A DNA stretch of 64,000 nt, from contig NBIV01000156.1 in the NCBI GenBank assembly GCA_003194525.1, positions 146,268 to 210,267 on the forward strand, in the 5' to 3' direction. Below are positions 10,283 through 20,327 of the stretch, in pieces; position 1 is the stretch's first letter, and the number at the start of each line of letters is the position of its first letter. Below the pieces are notes generated by a model. That model did no database searches. It was not told where the DNA came from and saw nothing but the letters and a program-made list of their open reading frames with translations. The translations under genes and the position numbers were made by a program. This DNA comes from Gracilariopsis chorda. Taxonomy: Eukaryota > Rhodophyta > Florideophyceae > Gracilariales > Gracilariaceae.

Positions 10283-10750
10283 TCAGCCCAACTTTTCGGA
10301 CGTCAGCTCTGGCGGGATTGGTGGCGTCCTCGCCCCGTTTTCAATCATCTGGAAGAACCGCCGGTACGGTGAATTCTTATCCAGTTCCGAGAGAATGCTC
10401 CCGCCGTAGCAATACCGTGAAAAGTAATCCAGCCACATCAACGTCGCGAACACAGAGTACGGAGGCTCCGCCAGGTAGCGACAGTACTTCTTCGCGTCCA
10501 CCAAGTCTCCAAATGATTTGCAGAAGACGCGCTTTCGTCCCAGATCCGGACCAAACCCCTTTATGATTCTGAGCAGTCGTAGGTGACACAGACAACCAGC
10601 AGAGGCAACCACTTCTGCTGTAGTACAGAAAGCACCGAAGCTGTGCACATCCTTTGCGCTTTCTATAGCCAGATAAGACTTACATTCCGACGCCAGTCCC
10701 GTGGGTACTAGCGTCAGCACAATCGTCAGCAAAGCTAGCGAGCTTCGCAT
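10283..10750 (-). CDS. Small secreted Cys-containing protein, unknown family
   Basis: 155 codons from the Met at 10750 (the frame is open back to 10888, but an ATG at 10750 begins a textbook signal peptide: MRSSLALLTIVLTLVPTG, cleavage likely after ...GLAS). The mature part of about 135 residues has seven Cys (ECK, FCT, GCLC, FCK, YCR, YCY contexts) and several aromatic residues, suggesting a disulfide-stabilised extracellular or lumenal protein. No enzyme motif is seen. A TATATATA box lies about 175 bases upstream on the same strand. Overlapping plus-strand ORFs here are Ser/Arg/Pro-rich shadows. Function unknown. Confidence 0.6.
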   Translation of the reverse strand: MRSSLALLTIVLTLVPTGLASECKSYLAIESAKDVHSFGAFCTTAEVVASAGCLCHLRLLRIIKGFGPDLGRKRVFCKSFGDLVDAKKYCRYLAEPPYSVFATLMWLDYFSRYCYGGSILSELDKNSPYRRFFQMIENGARTPPIPPELTSEKLG

Positions 10751-10923
10751 TGCATACATGCTTCGATATGACGCCGAAAAGAAAGCAACTCGCCAAAGGA
10801 GCCAGTCCGCGAAGAATCTCGCAGAGCGCTTGAAACAGCGGAGCAAAAACGAACTGGAGCAGGTACGGCAGAGCGATAGCGAGAGCATCCCTTTTATAGC
10901 CCCCGTCTTCGCGCTCCCTTCCC

Positions 10924-10932
10924 GCTATATAT
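10924..10932 (-). promoter_or_regulatory. Candidate TATA box for the secreted protein gene
   Basis: TATATATAG-type run in otherwise GC-rich DNA, about 175 bases upstream of the ATG at 10750. It reads as TATA on both strands, so it could also serve transcription to the right, where no gene is evident. Confidence 0.4.
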
Positions 10933-10950
10933 AGAGGCGCGCGTCACGCT

Positions 10951-13900
10951 CTTCTATACCCCGCGTGACCGCACTACTTGTCCCCGCGAGCTCTTCTATC
11001 GCGGCCCATCGTAATTGCTCCGCTCATCGTCGTCGCCGTCGCCGTCTTCCATCGCCGCCCTCTTCGCCTCGAGACCCGTTCTTAAAGCGCCTCACGTTCG
11101 CGTATCGAAAAGCGTCTACCAGTTGCACCCTTCAACATCACGCAATTGTGTATCTTGTGCTAATTGGCCCAGCGCGAAACCGCTTTAGCCATTTGAATGC
11201 CCTGCTGTTTTGCCCGCCCCGTCCACAACTCCACAACAATGGGCAACTGCACATCCATCTTCATTTCTGCTCCTCACTACTATACGCAACCGTTCGCAGT
11301 CCTCATCAAGTTCACCCTGAAAGACTGTATACTCGTCTCGCTATGACGGCGTTATGAGCGTTCACATTGTCGATACAACTATTCTAACTGCCTATTCACT
11401 TTGCATGCTTGGGCAGTTCCACGCCCCAAACTTCATGCTTGCCGTTCTTCCTGCACTGTTCACAACCTTTTGTGGGATGCACACTACAACGCTCACCGCA
11501 AGTCACGGACGGATGGGCAGCAAAACTGCCACGGTCTTCTCATAACCCGCGCCCACCGCCACAAAAAAAAAAATAAAGACAGTGCGACGGGGTGGGTGAA
11601 AGCCTATACAAACTTTTGCGTACAGCTATAAACGACTTGGCAAGGGCATATGGACAAACCGCCAGCTCATGGGTAAGCCGCATAATGGTGTTAGCCAGCT
11701 TACAACATAACAGGCAACATCCAGCACGCAACACCCTGCTGAATACATTTCTTTTTACCACATCCCCACCACTAAGGACAGCAGCTCGTTCTCTTTAGGG
11801 CGCCCGTCCACCTTGCTTTCATTTGATTCACTCGCATTTGTTCGCGACACAAATGAAGAGGAGACGTGTAACACAACGCCCCTTATGTCACGCGCCAGAT
11901 CACTACTATTATAGTAACCATAACTGGCGTTCCACTCAGTTCGATCAGCAACGTGGTTGAAAAAGTAAGCATGAGCAGTTTGCTGTATACATCTGCTTTG
12001 GTTTGATTCGAAATCGTTTTGCTGGTTGTACACAGGCAATCAGGGTATATAGAGCTTGTGCGGTTGGTTGAGGGTCAGCTCGCCGACAGCATGTGCAGAG
12101 TCAAGCCAAGTTACCTTGCAGCATTCAGCATGAGTATATTTATGGCTGTGACACACGACATACTACTCGTGAGATGTTGTACAGGACACACCCAATCACC
12201 AACGCGAATGTCAGCACTAAATACTACGTGGAGCAGTCAACCGTAATTGGAAGCGCATGGTACGTCTCAGCACACGGCACAATACTGAAATATGCCGCAA
12301 GCTCACGCAAGAGGGCCATAACAACCACTTAAACCTGTTCTCCAGCAACCATCTCCGTTCATGTTGTGTGTAAGGAACTCCAACTGTAACAATGAGCCAA
12401 CATGCGGTCACAGTGGATTACATCAATCATGTTGCCTGAATCTCCTCCCACAATTCAATCTTCCTCTTCAGGGGAGAAAGTTTCTCCGCCCCGAAACGCC
12501 GCTCATACAACGACATGAGCAGTGGGCGAAGAGGGCATGACAACAAGCAGCAGGTGGTGACACATAATCAATGACGCGTTGCACGCAGTAACCAGAAGCG
12601 GAGGACAGAACGTGCGGACTTTTTGAGTCAATTCATGATTCGTACGAACTGTAAAGTAAACCTCGGATCTGGAGGCTTGTTGCTCATCGTTCGTCGAAAG
12701 GCGCATGAGCCACGATGTACGATTCAAGAGTTTGCAGGCCAAACTGCCGTCCCCGCAGCGCCCTGCGCCACCCTTTCGTCACAAGCCATCAGAACCATGC
12801 GCACGCTTTTCGATGCATCGCCGCCAAAAAAAAACCCAAAAAACCATCGCTAAAAACAGAGCCGCCGCATTTGCGTCGTTGGGCGAGCTCTCGTGAACTG
12901 GCTCTTTGTAGAAGTCCAAAGAGCTCATCCCCATCTTTGCTACAACTGCGCCAGCAGTTGTTGGTTTCTCTCTCCCGTCTTTTCTCGAATGCTCTCCTGC
13001 CTCCTTTCGGACTAGCGTCTCGTTGAATTTCTCTTCTGCTGCTGAGTCATGGAGCGTCATACCGACGACTCTGGGTCGGCTTCACAGTTCTCAATCAGTA
13101 CCATTTTCTCTGGTGCTCACTGTTTCCCTAAATGGCACCTCATACATTCCTCCATACGCGTGTAGAACACCAACATTCTATGATGAGTACACCATTTCCT
13201 TGTTACCTACCTGTGTAAAGAGATTCAGTAATCACTTGTACAATTGTAAACTTGCAAAGTGACTCCTTCGCGCTTCTTGACGCTATTCTCTACACCTGTA
13301 AGTTAGCCTCCAACTAACATATTCTAAAAGGCAGAGACCGAGACACACAACTGAAGAGTGGACAAAGCGCAGAACAAAGCAACGAACAAACAGAGGTGAT
13401 ATGGTGATCTATGAAATTGCGGTGTAGTACAAGGATAAGAATTGCCTCCAATTGCTAATCAGCATGGAGAACCGGATCATAGGTTAAGCTGACTCTGGTT
13501 TCGCCTGCCAATGAGTGTCCATTTCTATACGCGAAGACAACGCCAGTGCAACAATTAAACACCGTTTCTCTTGTTTGCTTTCTACTCGTACATTCGACAG
13601 TTAGCGTGACTGCTAATCACAGTCATTTGGCAAGGACTCTCGTATAATATTTCAAGTACCACGGTATCGGCTTCGAGCAAATCATCTCGTTTATACAATC
13701 TGCCATTGGTAAAGCCTTATTTGTAACAGTTCCAAATCTTTCAGACAGCGGACAACCTCATGGAAAAGTCTTAGAAATGCAGCAAAGCTTTAGTCTCGCA
13801 GTATCTATGAAAGCAATGGATAAGCCATGTTTGCCGTCCAATGCGCTTTTAAGATTCGATAGTCGTTGTAGTTCAGTAAACTGTAATGCAATAACACGGT

Positions 13901-14770
13901 GTATGCTGAACTACCATTGTTGTTGAAGAGAAAAGAATATATAAATCAGATTTCTGCGGAGAGAAAGAGAAAGACCACGTTTTTGAAACGCAAGTGATAT
14001 CAGAAGGTGCCTTTGTACAGCTGTGAGCAGGTAGACGTACAAATCAAGTGTAGGGCTTATCGGGCTTTGGAGTCCAAAGTTTGGACTGCGACACACTGTG
14101 AAATCCTACAATATGGCGCCTCTAAACCATGAACATGCTCTCTTCGTCTCAACAGAAACGAAAACCTCGAGCAAGCGGTTTCTGTTGTATCAGAAGATAA
14201 GATTTCATCACAGCGTGCAGGTTAAAGGGATGGCCACTTATCATATAGCTCGCAATACCTTCGTACCTGTGTTCACATAGTGGTCTTGGTAGAAGAGCCT
14301 TTGATGCCATCGTTTGTGTAAACTCTCCTTTTGATTATTGCCTCAAAAGCACTTATCGGTCCGAACAATCTGCAGATCAGTGAAGGTTAAAGCGCAGTGA
14401 CTTCTGAAACCAGTTTATAAACATGACAAACTTTGCCCCTGAAACGATACGTCACGAGACTACAGGAAAAAAACAATGCTGAACCAGGAAGCCATTATTC
14501 ATGACTGCTTTCTGATGGAGATGGAGCTTTTCTTGAAACGTAGCGACAAAAACTGGAATCTTCATTTCTTGTCGGTTTCTGAACAGCTTCACAGCAGATG
14601 GCACTATCAAAGGTATTGACTCTAAGGAGGGCGCATACAGCCCTGTCGCAGATATTTACAGGTCACGTTCCGACGCTACATCCAGTCTCCACTTTTCTCA
14701 ACAACAAGAAATGTTTCTGCCCGCTCGGATGTGGGCTCAACATACTTAAGTGTAGACCATTTCGTTCTTA
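10951..14770. other. Long gene-free region
   Basis: About 3.8 kb. Short ORFs occur (for example 10965-11357 and 12715-13026 on plus) but they are Arg/Pro/Ser-rich, overlap others in every frame and match nothing I know. The composition shifts from GC-rich (10.9-11.2 kb) to balanced. No repeats long enough to see by eye. Confidence 0.45.
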
Positions 14771-15101
14771 GATGCCGCGGAAGAGCGGCATCCCGGCGTC
14801 GAGAGCTCCCGCCTCTCCGAGAGAGGCAGGGCTCTGACGCCGAACCACTAGTAAGGACATGGCCAGAAAAGCTGTTGGTTTATCTAGAGAGAAGGGGTTC
14901 TTCTCAATGTAACCCCTACGGTAGTCTTGGAATTAGAGACGCGAGCTCATATGTTGTTGTTGGTTTTGGGCGGATGAAGCCTAATTCCGACTTCGACGTA
15001 CCAGCTCTATAGGAAGCTAGTCTCTGCCTTGAAGGCCAAGTTCTCGAGGCAGACCCATTGCGGATCCATTTCGCTTCCTCCTGATTCGCATCAGCAGGAA
15101 G
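14771..15101 (+). ncRNA. Candidate structured non-coding RNA, unidentified
   Basis: A run of strong hairpins in one stretch. The first is GATGCCGC/GCGGCATC with a GGAAGA loop (14771-14792). The second is an 18-bp hairpin of three consecutive helices (14795-14841; arms GGCGTC, AGAGC and GCCTCTC with their complements, loop CGA). The third is GGGGTT/AACCCC (14894-14916), which competes with GAGAAG/CTTCTC. The fourth is GCCTT/AAGGC nested in TCTGCC/GGCAGA near 15020-15055. The fifth is CTTCCT-C-CTGAT/ATCAG-C-AGGAAG with a TCGC loop (15074-15101). I compared it mentally with SRP, RNase P/MRP, snRNA and U3 hallmarks and could not place it. The coding strand and limits are unknown; plus is a convention. 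Confidence 0.35.
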
Positions 15102-15226
15102 GTCGGCATACCACGGTGGGCGGATTAATGCATTGTGCCCAAAGCGAGGGTCACTGGCGGTTCCCACCTGATCCCTCAGCGCAGTACTAATCCAGCAAGA
15201 ATTGACTTGGCACCGCAGCTCCAGTG

Positions 15227-15299
15227 ATGAGCTACGACAGCTTCAACTTCGACCCTTTTCTCCTGGACGAGTTTAACGACATCCCGGGTCGGCTCATAT

Positions 15300-15301
<2 letters not shown>
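15227..15301 (+). CDS. Possible 24-codon micro-ORF
   Basis: ATG to TAA encoding an acidic, aromatic peptide (MSYDSFNFDPFLLDEFNDIP...). The preceding in-frame stop is only a few codons upstream, so it is not the end of a longer ORF. It could be a first exon, since the composition looks protein-like, or chance. Confidence 0.15.

Positions 15302-15338
<37 letters not shown>
15302..15338. repeat. (AC)n microsatellite
   Basis: 37 bases of uninterrupted AC dinucleotide directly behind the hairpin-rich stretch. Confidence 0.97.
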
Positions 15339-15339
<1 letters not shown>

Positions 15340-16321
15340 CAGAAGACTCTAGAGAATCTCCTGCTCTGTTTCAACCAAGTAAATGAATGATCAGCATGGT
15401 ACACCTCCAACTAGTTGGGGAGCTCTGTGTGGCAAACTCGTTTGCAGAGTCCGGGATGGATGTTTGTTATTTTTCGTGCCCGAGTGCAAGTTTCAGTACT
15501 TATGGTGCCATTCGAATACTGTTCGTGAGCGAACGTGAGAACATAGGTGTTCTTGAAGCTCATGTTTTGGCATGGTAGCCATGCCGGTTAACTTTTGTAA
15601 GGTAGAATGTGGGTAGTCCGTAAGGGACGCAAAGTTGCGCCGTCTGCAAGACTGTAATGTATGCATGGAACAATTCCTCGCAAAGCCATCTTCCTGGTTG
15701 TAATCGTGACGTTGAAGCCGATTGCACGTCTGTTATGGTGCCTTTTCAAACCATGCTATTTATACCGACAGATTCTCCTTCCTCGAACATCTTCCAAGCA
15801 AAGAGGATTCCCGCCAACAAAGCAAATTCCTAGAGGATTGCTGACGTACAAAAAGGCGAGACGCACCACTCGAACGTGCAGCCTACAACATCAATCAGTG
15901 CAGCACCTCGAATCGTTTGAAATCTATGATCTCTGCAAAAACAATTGGTGGTGCTGTGACTAATGTCTATTTGTGAAGCAAATGTTGTGGAACTACAGTA
16001 ACTACGTCCGAAGAGCAAAGGCAACTACGTGTAGAAAACAATTAGTAAGGATTATGTGGCGTGATCATCAGTTGATTCGCTTTCAGTTGAAAAAGTACAG
16101 CAGTCCATCGAGAAACACATCTCACAATAGCAAGTTAACATTCGTTACACAGAAACGGTGACACTCCAAAGAAAACTCTTTGACTCGATGGACTCTGGAC
16201 ACTCTACGGCCTCCTCTCCTACCAATATCACCTTAAACTATTTTTAACAAACACATTCTGACAGGGCGCCCAAGAAAAGGGTAGGATCAAAACAAAAAAA
16301 AAGATGGGCGTTGAGAAGAGT
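15340..16321. other. Gene-free spacer before the GT61 gene
   Basis: Nothing recognised; it should contain the 3' UTR of the glycosyltransferase gene (minus strand). Confidence 0.45.
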
Positions 16322-18321
16322 CTATCCGCCAGATTGTACGTATTCCATCCAAGGGTCGATAGGATACCCCATGCGCTCAAAAGCAAACTTGATCGTTCGA
16401 ACAGCAGAAGTGATGTTCACCCACACATCAACAGATTTGATGTCATTGCAAGGGCTCATCATGTGAGGTGTATGTCTTCCACATTTTTCTTCATACCATT
16501 CTGCGGGTTTATCTGCCGTTGGGGGAGAACAGTGGCTGTAAGTAAGATGCAAAGGAAGAAGATCAAAAAAGCGATAGATAGCAAACAAAAATGGGAAAAA
16601 AGTAGCAACTTACTTGGAAGGCGCATGCTTTGAAGTTCATAGTACCATATCTTACATGATTCCGAAAGCAAATTGAAAGCATAATCAGTATAGCCCACTG
16701 GCATAACTTCAATAATAGCGCTATCCGTCACAGTAAGGACCAAACGAATAACAACAGCCGTCAGAAAAAACAGAAACCAAGTCAACACCAAAAAGAAAAA
16801 GAAAGAAAGAAGAAAAGCATACCTGTGTCTGGGCATATAAATCTGACCCATAGCTTGCGATCCATGGGGTGTGATTAAAACACCGGCACTTGAAAACACG
16901 CGAACAAACTGTTCTGCTGTTTGCAGCTGCTTTGTAGACACAAGTTGCACGTCAATGCCCTTGAGTCCAAATTGGCTGCGGAGTGCATTGAGCAATTGGT
17001 TCAAGTTAGCAAATCGTCGTGTAACATGTCGTTGAAGAACGACGATGCGCTTAGGTGGTTGCGGATAAAACGTAGATCCAAGCCGTTTCATTTGATTGTG
17101 CTCAACGCCGTAAAACTGATGCGCGCGTTGTCGAAGGGAGCGACATACACGTTCGTGAGCACCATTTCCAATTTTAGCGCCGACGGTAAGACGAGGCGTA
17201 CACACAAGGTCATACTGCGAATCAGCTTTCAGATCACGATGAAACAAGAGGGAGTCATTTTGTAACAGTTCAGGATACGCTTTGAACAAAGGTTGTGTCG
17301 GTCTTGCGTGCTGGCCGGGTTGTCTGATTTGAGAGGAGGTGAGATTTGGATACAGATGAGAAAGGTCTTTCTGGAGCACGAGTGCGTAATTAAGTCGATT
17401 GACGTCTCGAGCAGTTTGTCGTTCAAAGTCAGTTTGGGATTGAGGCAGATAGATATGCTGCGGGGTGGTTTCAAATAAGCCGTTAGTGGAAAAAGTTAAA
17501 GGGATGTTATGAACGGGAGAAACAGAAAGTGAAAGAGAGGTTTGCCAAAGTGAAATGTCCAACATCCAGATAATATCCTTCAGAAGATGATTATTATGGT
17601 TGTTATCGTGGTAATCGAGGTCGGATAACCAGATGGACGATACCCATTTGATACGTGTGGCAGCTTCAGATGGCAAGGACCCGTTTTGTAGAAGAGTTAG
17701 ACGACGGTGAAGAAGTGAGTTGAATGTACGGTATTGAGCGGTTAGACAGGATCGCTGTGGAGCGACGGTGTGATTCAAAATGGGCCAATGTCTGGAGGAG
17801 AAGTAACGTGGATCGGAAGATTGATGCCTCAAAGAACACCATTGATCGCTCGTAACAGGTTCATAATCGCGTTTAGCATCGTCCACAAAGTAAATCAACG
17901 GTCTGTCAGACTGGGTGACGACAGAGGACACATTAACGCAAGCAAAACCTTCAAAGACACAAGTTTGAGCGCCAGCATCAAACTCTCTGCACGCGGTCCT
18001 GCGTGTTTGCACGGAGCGGTTTTGATGGTGCTGTTGCAGAAAAAGCGCCCATAAGGACGGATGACTCTGTGCTTGCAGACGTTGACGCTCGTGGAGAACA
18101 AGGTGAAGAAGCGGGTCGTGGTGGGAGGAAGAAGGTGGTGATGGCGGGGGGGACTGCGATATGGAGAAGGCTGTGACCCGGTCGGAAGGGGGCGAGAGTG
18201 GCGGCAGTAGAGCTGCGGTTAGAAGAGCGGCGGCAGCAGCCGAGAGGAGCGACAGCGTCAGTGGACGCCATCGGACTACTCGATGCTTGTGCGGCTGCTG
18301 CTGCGGCGGCGGCGGCGACAT
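16322..18321 (-). CDS. GT61-family glycosyltransferase (DUF563), two introns
   Basis: Spliced from three exons: 18321-16823, 16720-16614 and 16512-16322, giving 598 residues. This is a type II membrane protein: short basic N-tail, one helix at about residues 20-40 (LTLSLLSAAAAALLTAALL), a Ser/Pro-rich stem, then a lumenal catalytic domain. The C-terminal third has the GT61 signature: a basic RHVTRRFANLNQLL stretch, ISTK-like region, VFSSAGVLITPHGSQAMGQ (HG motif), then after intron 1 SAIIEVMPVGYTDYAFN. The family moves pentoses or GlcNAc from nucleotide sugars to glycans in the Golgi. The donor here is unknown; wall or extracellular-matrix glycan or N-glycan decoration is plausible. The upstream ATG at 18528 would add 69 Gly/Ser-rich residues and lies inside a 31-bp duplication, so I prefer 18321. 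The gene is divergent from the membrane protein gene at 18804, with a tRNA gene between. Confidence 0.8.
16513..16613 (-). other. Intron 2 of the GT61 gene (101 nt)
   Basis: Donor CCAA/GTAAGT and acceptor AACGGCAG/ATAAACC on the minus strand. Splicing changes the frame so that translation continues into KPAEWYEEKC and ends at 16322. A closer upstream AG (CTTACTTACAG) would keep a different frame that stops soon after, so the downstream acceptor is the likelier one. Confidence 0.75.
16721..16822 (-). other. Intron 1 of the GT61 gene (102 nt)
   Basis: The donor reads CACAG/GTATGC on the minus strand and the acceptor GACGGATAG/CGC, with a pyrimidine-rich interior. Removal joins MPRH to SAIIEV in frame, restoring the GT61 consensus. 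The intron length is a multiple of three and it contains no in-frame stop, so unspliced RNA would encode a hydrophobic insert of 34 residues. Confidence 0.85.
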
Positions 18322-18476
18322 TGCGGTGGCGTTGAAGCCGAAGCCGCTATCGCCGCTGCCGCCGCTGCTGCCGCCGTTGCCGATGACTGCTTTGTACCTT
18401 TGGACCGGAAATGTCCTCGGTTGATTACCATCACGGTGCGTAATATGAACAAGAGGCCCTCCGACAGTGATGGTCT

Positions 18477-18538
18477 CATCTCGAAACTTCCCTTCATAAA
18501 CTTGAGTCATCTCGAAGCTTCCCTTCATAAACTTGAGT
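18477..18538. repeat. 31-bp tandem duplication
   Basis: Two copies of 31 bases (18477-18507 and 18508-18538) differing at one base, between the GT61 start and the tRNA gene. On the minus strand each copy carries an ATG, which creates the misleading upstream starts of the GT61 frame. Confidence 0.93.
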
Positions 18539-18573
18539 TAACTCTACCTGAAGCATGTGCAGTGGCTACGGAC

Positions 18574-18645
18574 GGGTCCATGGCGCAGTGGTAGCGCGTC
18601 CGTTTTGCATACGGAAGGTCGGGGGTTCAATCCCCCCTGGATCCA
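18574..18645 (+). tRNA. tRNA-Ala(UGC)
   Basis: 72 nt, no intron. Acceptor stem GGGTCCA/TGGATCC with the G3:U70 wobble pair that identifies Ala tRNAs. D arm GCGC...GCGC, anticodon stem TCCGT/ACGGA, loop TTTGCAT with anticodon TGC at 18606-18608, T arm GGGGG-TTCAATC-CCCCC and discriminator A at 18645. Decodes GCA. CCA is not encoded in full. It sits in the spacer between two divergent protein genes. Confidence 0.96.
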
Positions 18646-18650
18646 CAGAA

Positions 18651-18660
18651 GTTTTATTTT
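18651..18660 (+). terminator. Pol III terminator behind tRNA-Ala
   Basis: Two runs of four T separated by one A start six bases after the tRNA, the usual signal for RNA polymerase III release. Confidence 0.6.
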
Positions 18661-18803
18661 CTGCTTTCGAAGAAAATCCACCGCGACATGTTGTGTCCAA
18701 ACCAATTCCCTCTTCTCCAGCGCCCCCTCTTCCCCTCCTCAAACCGAGCCATGGCGTCTCTCTTTTCGCTCGTCTGCATCCTCTTCATCGTCTTCTCGCC
18801 CAC

Positions 18804-20327
18804 ATGACGCCTTTCTCCTTTCTCCATTCACTTTTCATACCGCTGATAGCCCTACACTTGCTCACCGCCCCAGCGCAAGCGTCTCTCAAACAACCGTTTG
18901 ACAATACTCAACTCCCTCGTCTAGCACCCTTTCTCAATCGCACCCACGCCTTGTCATCCGTTTCACCGTTATCGAAAGCATTATCATCAACAGTTCAACA
19001 CTCATATCACCACGCCCTTCACAACACTCTCTCCTCAATTCTCGCCACAATCGATAAACGAGTCTTGCAACAACATGCACTCGCCTGCAATATCCGCGCT
19101 CAAACATGGATCACTCAATCGATAGATGCGTCTAAAATCCTTCAAATCCTCGATCCACACCGTGAATGCCAGTCAAGTATAGATGTAAAAGCCGCGATAG
19201 CATCTTCAGAATTACATCCGTCCCTCATTCAACACCCCATCCGAATTCTTCATTCCGCCGCTCAACAACTTCAACAAGCCGCTCAACAGTCATTACCAAG
19301 CGTGATAACACTAAACAATCTTACCTTGTTCAACAAGTTTTACCCGCTTTCCGGATGGACCCACATGGAAGACGGTCAAATGTGTCGTCTTGAAAATGCC
19401 ATCGCATATAGAATCAACTCCACGCTGTACATTCAAAAATCGCTCACCAATCACCCCATCAACGCATTCGTTCCTGATTTCGAACGCGCTTACATCTCCG
19501 AGTTTATCGACCATTCCTACAAAACACTCCCTATAGTCCATCCCCGTTGGAATGATTCCGTGCTTCAATCCGCTTCAACAATCCTGCAGACCGCCCAGGG
19601 AAAAGCCGATTTCACAAGCGTGCCCATGACACCCTCCGAAAACCCCGCACTCACCAACGCAATTCGGCATAATCAAGTCGTTATAGATCTTGCAAGTGAT
19701 GCGATAGTGCCCAGTAACATTGCCGTTCTCGCTCTACCGATGGTCATGACGCTTATTCCCGTCGCTTTTGTAGCCGAGTTGAGTACATTTCCAACCTTTC
19801 TTTACGTTGTGTTCACCGATTTGTTTTCCGTTTTGCCATTTGTCATAAAAGGGTTTGAACTTTTTCATTCGTCCGAGGTTCGGAGTAAGGAAATGATTGC
19901 GTATTACGTTGGTTCCAGAACGGATGGAAAGATTGAACTTTGGGTTGCCCAATGTACGGGTGAAGAAGGTTTCAGAAAAGTCGGAATTGCGTTTCTCATC
20001 ATTGCACTATGCGTCACCACTCTCGGTATGGCGCTGGAAATCTTCGCTTGGGAGCGCATGAAAGTTCGTTCGCAACGACCTCAACAACAGCAACAACATG
20101 CACACCAAGGACCTTTTGGAGCCCTCCTTCAGGATACTGGTTTCCTCGCTCACAGGGAGTTTGAGCAAAGTCACTATGACGAATTTGAAATGCGTGGCCT
20201 TGGAGCGAGAATGAGACGACGGAGGACCGTTCAGCCATTGTCAATGCAACGTGATACCGTTGCTTATGAGTATATCGTTGGCGCCTCGGATGACCAAAGT
20301 ACCGATCTTCGACATGATTTCTATTGA
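18804..20327 (+). CDS. Secretory-pathway membrane protein, paralog A (unknown family)
   Basis: 507 residues from the ATG at 18804; the frame is open back to 18555, but that part is the tRNA gene. A signal peptide at residues 1-26 (FLHSLFIPLIALHLLTAPAQA) is followed by an ectodomain of about 275 residues. Three hydrophobic helices follow at about 304-325, 329-350 and 393-414, and a cytosolic tail of about 90 residues is Gln/His-rich then acidic. The core block (SNIAVLALPMVMTLIPVAF, TDLFSVLPF, IELWVAQC) recurs in the protein at 24742-26583, so both belong to one family. I know no function; a cell-surface or endomembrane protein is inferred from topology. It is intronless. Confidence 0.85.
   Translation: MTPFSFLHSLFIPLIALHLLTAPAQASLKQPFDNTQLPRLAPFLNRTHALSSVSPLSKALSSTVQHSYHHALHNTLSSILATIDKRVLQQHALACNIRAQTWITQSIDASKILQILDPHRECQSSIDVKAAIASSELHPSLIQHPIRILHSAAQQLQQAAQQSLPSVITLNNLTLFNKFYPLSGWTHMEDGQMCRLENAIAYRINSTLYIQKSLTNHPINAFVPDFERAYISEFIDHSYKTLPIVHPRWNDSVLQSASTILQTAQGKADFTSVPMTPSENPALTNAIRHNQVVIDLASDAIVPSNIAVLALPMVMTLIPVAFVAELSTFPTFLYVVFTDLFSVLPFVIKGFELFHSSEVRSKEMIAYYVGSRTDGKIELWVAQCTGEEGFRKVGIAFLIIALCVTTLGMALEIFAWERMKVRSQRPQQQQQHAHQGPFGALLQDTGFLAHREFEQSHYDEFEMRGLGARMRRRRTVQPLSMQRDTVAYEYIVGASDDQSTDLRHDFY

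Noticed and set aside
10090..10566. 158-codon plus-strand ORF
   Set aside because: Overlaps the secreted protein on the other strand; Ser/Arg/Thr-rich with no motif.
12503..13060. Overlapping Pro/Ser/Arg-rich ORFs near 12.5-13.0 kb
   Set aside because: Open in several frames on both strands with no consistent protein character.
14900..14920. TGTAACC motif suggesting the SRP RNA Alu domain
   Set aside because: The flanking helices do not fit the Alu domain and no helix-8 AGCAG/GGAA pair is placed correctly.
14731..15012. 93-codon plus-strand ORF
   Set aside because: It translates the strong hairpins of the RNA candidate; composition is Arg-rich and not protein-like.
18161..18594. Plus-strand and alternative minus-strand ORFs over the GT61 N-terminus
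   Set aside because: Ala/Arg/Gly-rich shadows of the GC-rich codons of the glycosyltransferase.
18555..18803. N-terminal extension of the membrane protein frame
   Set aside because: It is the tRNA-Ala gene and its flank read as protein; the signal peptide starts at 18804.
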